DNA from: Acidobacteriota bacterium
GTDB taxonomy: Bacteria; Acidobacteriota; Terriglobia; Versatilivoradales; Versatilivoraceae
Assembly (NCBI GenBank): GCA_026706225.1
Contig: JAPOZE010000452.1
Coordinates: 1 to 6,824, forward strand
DNA: 6,824 nucleotides
Reading direction: 5' to 3'
Of this stretch, positions 6,706 to 6,824 are shown piece by piece (position 1 is the first letter of the stretch; each line of letters opens with the position of its first letter). Below the pieces are notes generated by a model. That model did not search any database. It was given only the letters and a program-made list of their open reading frames with translations, and was not told where the DNA came from. The translations under genes and the position numbers were made by a program.

Positions 6706-6824
6706 TTGGAGAATCGAAGAGTCTTTTTGAAAGAGTTGGCAACGGTTTCTGCACTGGCTACGGCTTGTAGTCAGGAGAGTGCAGGTCCTGCCGTGAGGTC
6801 ACGATCGATCCCAAAGGATCGCCT
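6706..6824 (+). CDS. Start of a Tat-type, possibly lipid-anchored exported protein (3' end outside window)
   Basis: Thirty-nine codons are visible and the frame is still open at the edge. Translation from the TTG gives an N-terminus with NRRVFLKELA at residues 3-12, which matches the twin-arginine consensus (R-R-x-F-L-K). A hydrophobic stretch and ATACS (18-22) follow. Cys21 preceded by A-T-A is compatible with a lipobox, so a Tat-exported lipoprotein is plausible, though the -3 residue is Ala rather than Leu. AGGAGG lies six bases upstream. The mature part seen (from about SQESAGPAV) is too short to name a family. Tat leaders of this form occur on oxidoreductases, sulfatases, sugar isomerases and sialic-acid-type lyases in such clusters, but none can be chosen here. 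It is the second Tat leader in succession after the sialidase-fold gene and on the same strand. Confidence 0.75.
   Translation, partial: MENRRVFLKELATVSALATACSQESAGPAVRSRSIPKDR

Noticed and set aside
6518..6754. - strand open frame of 78 codons in the last intergenic region
   Set aside because: No ribosome binding site or domain, and it runs antisense over the strong Shine-Dalgarno and start of the last gene.

Overview
The window is GC-rich bacterial DNA with one clearly AT-richer stretch at about 2290-2480. It carries two complete secreted or membrane proteins, one complete cytoplasmic-type hydrolase and a gene fragment at each edge. Two genes begin with Tat-type leaders, and the other products are a sialidase-fold protein, a very large Na+/solute symporter and a D-aminoacylase-family amidohydrolase. 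This mix is what I would expect from a scavenging Acidobacteriota, Planctomycetota or Verrucomicrobiota genome. The sequence alone does not settle the phylum.

Layout. The left edge (1-614, +) holds the C-terminal part of a protein ending in a beta-rich module that resembles the tail of uncharacterised glycosidase-like proteins. It converges on an N-acyl-D-amino-acid deacylase-family amidohydrolase (652-2247, -). An AT-rich divergent control region (2248-2478) separates this hydrolase from an 857-codon gene (2479-5052, +). That gene encodes a signal or anchor segment, about seven HEAT-type repeats and a complete 14-helix sodium:solute symporter. After a 158-base leader with overlapping inverted repeats comes a Tat-exported BNR/Asp-box protein (5211-6476, +). 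A 229-base gap containing a nested imperfect palindrome follows. Last is the start of a second Tat-type gene with a possible lipobox (6706 to the edge, +), opened by a TTG codon behind a strong ribosome binding site.

How they may work together (inference). A sialidase-fold protein and another exported protein, next to a Na+-coupled symporter with an extracytoplasmic repeat domain, suggest capture, trimming and uptake of a sugar or other small organic solute. The divergent hydrolase could act on an imported acylated compound. It keeps the metal ligands of D-aminoacylases, but by eye it has lost the residues that bind the substrate alpha-carboxylate, so its substrate may not be an N-acyl-D-amino acid.

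The observations most worth a second look are the HEAT-symporter fusion, the altered substrate pocket of the amidohydrolase, and the nested palindrome before the last gene. I saw no tRNA, rRNA, CRISPR array, transposase or clear intrinsic terminator.
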